NCBI RefSeq assembly: GCF_900155685.1
Contig: NZ_LT732548.1
Span: 4,068,417-4,132,416, forward strand
From: Paenibacillus bouchesdurhonensis
Lineage (GTDB): Bacteria; Bacillota; Bacilli; Paenibacillales; Paenibacillaceae
Reading direction: 5' to 3'
Length of the DNA stretch: 64,000 bases
In this document: positions 60,593 to 64,000 of the stretch, piece by piece
How positions within the stretch are numbered: the first letter of the stretch is position 1
How the letters are laid out: the number at the start of each line of letters is the position of its first letter
Made by a program: the position numbers and the translations under genes
Notes under the pieces: generated by a model
Database searches by the model: none
The model's input: the letters and a program-made list of their open reading frames with translations, nothing else
What the model was told of the DNA's origin: nothing

Positions 60593-61186
60593 CAAGCGGT
60601 AATTGCTCTGACTAAGCATTTTAACATGCGCAATGGCGGCGGGCATAATTTCTTCATATGTCAAACGATCTTGAATGTAAAATGAGATAAACCCGTGTAC
60701 GCCTAAAAACATACTCAGCGGAAACGCCGGGTTATCTTCCATAGGATGTCTTTCCTGCTTCAGAAATTTCCTGACGATCGATTCGAATACATCGAAGCAT
60801 TTTGCCTGCTCGCTACGACAATAGGCCAGTATCTCCTCGTCCCGGAGCATGAACATGATTTCATATTGATGCGGATGCTCAAGTCCAAATTTAATAAACA
60901 CCAGCATTAATTGTTCAATTTTGGTCAGCCCGTCCATCGGTGGAGATTTTGTGACTTGGGTGCACAGCTGGGTCAGATGATTGAAGTCCTGCACCACGAT
61001 GGCATAAAATAGCTCGGCCTTCTCCTTAAAATGATAATAAAGAGAGCCGTGGCTATATCCTAGATGCTGCCCGATGCTTCGCATCGATATTCCTCGGTAG
61101 CCCTTGGTAATAAACAAATGTCTGGCCGCATCCATTATTCTTTCCCTCGACAACTCCTGCTCTACTGCTCTTCTTGCCATAGGCAT
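60584..61186 (-). CDS. TetR/AcrR-family transcriptional regulator
   Basis: This 200-residue repressor has a clear N-terminal DNA-binding domain (RERIMDAARHLFITKGYRGISM; IGQHLGYSHGSLYYHFKEKAEL). The C-terminal ligand domain is divergent (WHG/TetR_C_33-like cannot be assigned with certainty). ATG at 61186 overlaps the stop of the YigZ gene (TAATG), so the two are translationally coupled. AAGGGG lies upstream. The target is unknown. Confidence 0.92.
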   Translation of the reverse strand: MPMARRAVEQELSRERIMDAARHLFITKGYRGISMRSIGQHLGYSHGSLYYHFKEKAELFYAIVVQDFNHLTQLCTQVTKSPPMDGLTKIEQLMLVFIKFGLEHPHQYEIMFMLRDEEILAYCRSEQAKCFDVFESIVRKFLKQERHPMEDNPAFPLSMFLGVHGFISFYIQDRLTYEEIMPAAIAHVKMLSQSNYRLTS

Positions 61187-61818
61187 TATTCCCCTTCAAT
61201 AAAGTAAACCTGGTTACCTTCCTTCAACACGACTTGTCCTTGAGTTAAATCGACTAACCAATCCTTAAAGGCTTCGGCTTCGCTATCCAGCGGGAGGCAC
61301 AACAGTGTCACATTATCCGCAAAAGCGGTGTCTCCTGTGCGGATTTCGCGATTTCTAAGCTCGTTCTCCACCTTGCCCAGCCAGGTGTAATCAAGCTCGG
61401 CATATATTTCACGGTGTAGTAGCCGCGTAATAACTTCCCCCGCCTCGGTTGCCGCCACCGCGCCATCCGTATAGGCTCGGATCAAGCCGCCTGCGCCAAG
61501 CATGATACCGCCGAAATATCGGGTTACTACGATTGCTACGTTTTTGAGCCCCTGATGCTTAATGACTTCTAGAATGGGCTTGCCGGCTGTGCCGCTCGGC
61601 TCTCCGTCATCCGATTGCTTCTGGATTTCGTCCCGTTCTCCAATCATGTAGGCGGAACAGTTGTGGGTCGCATTCCAGTGCTTCTTCTTGATCTCTTCAA
61701 TGAAGGCAATAGCTTCAGACTCGCTTTCTACCGGTTTGATATGTCCAATAAATCGCGACTTTTTAATAACGATTTCCTTCTCTCCGGCTCCGCGAACCGT
61801 CTTGTAACGCTCTAGCAT
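61186..61818 (-). CDS. YigZ/IMPACT-family protein (UPF0029)
   Basis: This 210-residue two-domain protein has the UPF0029 N-terminal domain (KKSRFIGHIKPVESESEAI, NATHNCSAYMIGE, DDGEPSGTAGKPIL, VTRYFGGIMLGAGGL) and a DUF1949 C-terminal ferredoxin-like domain (about 140-210). Relatives are linked to translation regulation (IMPACT) or, in bacteria, have no firm role. It is co-transcribed with the TetR gene. Confidence 0.93.
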   Translation of the reverse strand: MLERYKTVRGAGEKEIVIKKSRFIGHIKPVESESEAIAFIEEIKKKHWNATHNCSAYMIGERDEIQKQSDDGEPSGTAGKPILEVIKHQGLKNVAIVVTRYFGGIMLGAGGLIRAYTDGAVAATEAGEVITRLLHREIYAELDYTWLGKVENELRNREIRTGDTAFADNVTLLCLPLDSEAEAFKDWLVDLTQGQVVLKEGNQVYFIEGE

Positions 61819-61846
61819 AATACATCATCCTTATAGAATGTGCCAA

Positions 61847-61883
61847 GAAGCAGCCCAACCGGAGCTAACCGGTGAACTGCTTC
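61847..61883 (-). other. Inverted repeat between pgi and the YigZ gene
   Basis: GAAGCAG pairs with CTGCTTC and the inner ACCGG with CCGGT. No T-run follows on either strand, so this is a weak terminator or an RNA-stabilising hairpin after pgi. Confidence 0.4.
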
Positions 61884-61948
61884 CCTGGCGCTGATATCTT
61901 CTGGCTAAACAATGTAGTATCTTGTCCTTTTGAACCTGCTTAATGATC

Positions 61949-63304
61949 TTATTCGGACAATCTTGCTTCCAGTTCTGCTTTTTCTTTCTCAAAGCCCGGC
62001 TTGCCGAGCAATGCAAACATATTCTTCTTGTAGGCTTCAACACCCGGCTGATCGAACGGATTCACTCCAAGCAGATAGCCGCTGATGCCACAAGCTTTTT
62101 CAAAGAAATATACGAGATAGCCAAAGGAGTAAGGCGTCAAGTCCGGTACGTTAACGATCAGGTTCGGCACTTGTCCATCCGTATGAGCGAGCAGCGTGCC
62201 TTGGAACGCCTTCTTGTTCACGAAATCCAGTGTCTTGCCTGCGAGGAAGTTCAAGCCGTCCAGATCGGCTGGATCGGATTCAATCGTAATATGGCTAGGC
62301 ACTTCCGTCACTTGAATGACCGTTTCAAAAATATTCCGGTTCCCTTCTTGAATGAACTGTCCCATCGAGTGAAGATCTGTACTGAAGTCGACTGAAGCCG
62401 GGTAAATCCCTTTGTAGTCTTTGCCTTCGCTCTCGCCGAACAGCTGCTTCCACCATTCGGACACATAATGGAGGGAAGGCTCATAGTTGACAAGAATTTC
62501 CGTTACTTTACCTTTGCGGTACAAGGCATTGCGGACTGCCGCATATTGATAGCTGGCGTTCTCTGCCAGATTAGGGTTGCTGAATTCTTTAGCAGCTTCA
62601 GCCGCCCCTTGCATCATTTCTTCGATGTTAATGCCAGCGGTAGCGATAGGCAGAAGCCCTACAGCAGTAAGTACGGAATAACGTCCGCCTACATCGTCTG
62701 GAATAATAAAGGTCTCGTAGCCTTCTTCCGTCGACAGCTTCTTAAGAGCGCCTTTCTCGCGATCCGTTGTAGCGTAAATGCGTTTGCGAGCCTCTTCCTT
62801 GCCATACTTCTTCTCTAGCGCCGCGCGGAAAATACGGAATGCAATCGCTGGCTCTGTCGTCGTTCCGGACTTGGAAATGACGTTGACCGAAAAGTCCTTG
62901 CCTTCAATCAAATCGAGCAAATGATTTACATAGGTGGAGCTTATATTGTTACCGGCAAAATAGATTTCCGGGGTTTTGCGTTTGTCTTTCGGAAGCAAAT
63001 TGTAAAAAGAATGTGACAGCGATTCGATCGCTGCACGAGCACCAAGATAGGACCCGCCGATTCCAATGACGATCAATACGTCGGAATCGCTTTGGATCTT
63101 CGCAGCAGCCTTCTGAATGCGGCTGAATTCTTCTTTATCATACTCTGTCGGCAGATTGATCCAGCCGAGATAATCAGAGCCTGCCCCCGTTCCGTTATGT
63201 AACTGATCATGAGCTAAACGCACCGACTCCGTCAAATAATCGATCTCGTGCTGCCCTACAAATTCAAGAGCTTTGCTGTAATCAAAAGTGACTTTTTTAG
63301 ACAT
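61949..63304 (-). CDS. pgi: Glucose-6-phosphate isomerase
   Basis: This 451-residue cytoplasmic enzyme interconverts glucose 6-phosphate and fructose 6-phosphate. It has the short Bacillus-type length and the PGI signatures VIGIGGSYLGARAAI, VISKSGTTTEPAIAFR and the C-terminal LLGVNPFDQPGVEAYKKNM, with the catalytic Lys in EAYKKN. GGAGGAATG lies before the ATG, ten bases of spacing. Confidence 0.97.
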   Translation of the reverse strand: MSKKVTFDYSKALEFVGQHEIDYLTESVRLAHDQLHNGTGAGSDYLGWINLPTEYDKEEFSRIQKAAAKIQSDSDVLIVIGIGGSYLGARAAIESLSHSFYNLLPKDKRKTPEIYFAGNNISSTYVNHLLDLIEGKDFSVNVISKSGTTTEPAIAFRIFRAALEKKYGKEEARKRIYATTDREKGALKKLSTEEGYETFIIPDDVGGRYSVLTAVGLLPIATAGINIEEMMQGAAEAAKEFSNPNLAENASYQYAAVRNALYRKGKVTEILVNYEPSLHYVSEWWKQLFGESEGKDYKGIYPASVDFSTDLHSMGQFIQEGNRNIFETVIQVTEVPSHITIESDPADLDGLNFLAGKTLDFVNKKAFQGTLLAHTDGQVPNLIVNVPDLTPYSFGYLVYFFEKACGISGYLLGVNPFDQPGVEAYKKNMFALLGKPGFEKEKAELEARLSE

Positions 63305-63478
63305 GGTAAATCATTCCTCCGTCTACACAATATTGTTCTATCTCACTGCTCTATCCACAATTAACTTACACCTAGGATACTGTAAATTCCGGGTGAAGAC
63401 AAGGCACAATATGCAGTATTCCTATAGTCGTGCTAAAATAATTAAATGCTGTTCAATTCCTTATAGAAGGTGATTGTT

Positions 63479-64000
63479 ATGAAAAAAATCGGTTTTATCG
63501 GACTCGGCACGATGGGCGCTCCCATGGCCGCGAATTTACTTAAACAAGGTTATCAGGTAACCGTGTTCAATCGTACAGCGGAAAAAGCTGAGCCGCTTGT
63601 TCAGCAAGGCGCGGTGCTGGCAGCCACTCCAAAGGAAACGGCGCTGGCGGCCGACACCGTCATCACGATGGTCAGCGACGATGCCTCAATTGCTGCTGTT
63701 TATGAAGGCGATGACGGTGTTCTGCAGGGCCTTCGTCCAGGCAGCACTGTGATCGATTGCAGCACGATTTCTCCTGCGCTTGTCCGCCAATTGGCGAGTG
63801 AGATTACTCGGCTTGGCGGCCAGTTCCTCGATGCGCCTGTAACTGGCAGTTCCCCGGCGGCCCATGCGGGAACGCTTGTATTCATGATCGGCGGATCAGC
63901 CGAAGCGCTGGCCGAGCAGCGGGATATCTTCGAAACGATGGGCCAAAAAATACTCCATATGGGCCCGAACGGCAGCGGAGCTGTCGCCAAGCTGGCGCAC
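63479..64000 (+). CDS. 3-hydroxyisobutyrate dehydrogenase-family oxidoreductase, truncated by the window
   Basis: The first 174 residues of a beta-hydroxyacid dehydrogenase are present; the gene continues beyond the window. The NAD(P) motif GFIGLGTMGAPMAANLL is at the N-terminus, and the family substrate-binding motif FLDAPVTGSSPAAHAGTL is at about residue 115. The catalytic Lys region (GSGAVAKLAH) is at the very end. AAGGTGATTGTT precedes the ATG. Members include tartronate semialdehyde reductase and 3-hydroxyisobutyrate dehydrogenase; the substrate cannot be assigned from the part seen. Confidence 0.88.
   Translation, partial: MKKIGFIGLGTMGAPMAANLLKQGYQVTVFNRTAEKAEPLVQQGAVLAATPKETALAADTVITMVSDDASIAAVYEGDDGVLQGLRPGSTVIDCSTISPALVRQLASEITRLGGQFLDAPVTGSSPAAHAGTLVFMIGGSAEALAEQRDIFETMGQKILHMGPNGSGAVAKLAH

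Noticed and set aside
1..64000. Search for CRISPR arrays, insertion sequences, prophage genes, tRNA or rRNA
   Set aside because: No regularly spaced repeats, transposases, integrases, phage structural genes or RNA gene signatures were seen.

Overview
The window looks like chromosomal DNA of a moderate-GC Gram-positive spore-former, most likely Paenibacillus or a close relative. The reasons are strong Shine-Dalgarno sequences with many GTG/TTG starts, lipoproteins with clear lipoboxes, YesM/YesN-type two-component genes, a copper-amine-oxidase-N-domain lipoprotein family member, Bacillus-style Zur boxes, cre-like sites, and preQ1-I and cobalamin riboswitches. The genus is inferred from gene content. 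I saw no rRNA, tRNA, insertion sequence, prophage or CRISPR array.

Layout. 0-8.6 kb: a secreted GH18 chitinase, a TetR / membrane serine hydrolase / MDR oxidoreductase unit, ribosomal protein L25 (Ctc), a GNAT acetyltransferase and an E. coli-type SpeD. 8.6-15.5 kb: a zinc-homeostasis island with the ZnuABC importer, a COG0523 GTPase, a YcgR/YcgQ-like pair and a small NusG-II-domain protein, with four Zur-box palindromes between them. 15.5-20.3 kb: a TrpXYZ-like ABC importer, then a copper-amine-oxidase-N-domain lipoprotein gene split by an in-frame amber codon right after its lipobox cysteine. 20.4-23.1 kb: a preQ1-I riboswitch with tandem terminators, then queCDEF. 23.2-30.5 kb: a hydroxyacid dehydrogenase, a DHA2 drug exporter, a candidate small RNA, an M24 peptidase, a YhhQ-type queuosine-precursor transporter and a chemotaxis receptor.

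30.5-41.4 kb: two minus-strand cobamide units. One is btuFCD-cobT-cobU-cobS behind a cobalamin riboswitch. The other is cobD-cbiZ-cbiB-cobC behind a plain promoter. Together they describe corrinoid uptake, side-chain removal (CbiZ) and rebuilding of the nucleotide loop; no corrin-ring synthesis genes are in the window. 41.6-44.5 kb: lipoate ligase, an EamA transporter and a Cof-type phosphatase.

44.5-51.3 kb: a sugar ABC importer (binding protein and two permeases) next to a YesN/YesM regulator pair, with a cre-like site before the kinase. 51.5-53.5 kb: a metallo-beta-lactamase-fold hydrolase and a CysA-like ATPase without partners. 53.8-60.4 kb: a LacI-family regulator, a second sugar importer and a GH31 alpha-glycosidase. 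The same 22-bp near-palindrome lies before the regulator and before the binding protein, so I infer that this LacI protein controls both. 60.6-64.0 kb: TetR, a YigZ/IMPACT protein, glucose-6-phosphate isomerase and a truncated beta-hydroxyacid dehydrogenase at the window edge.
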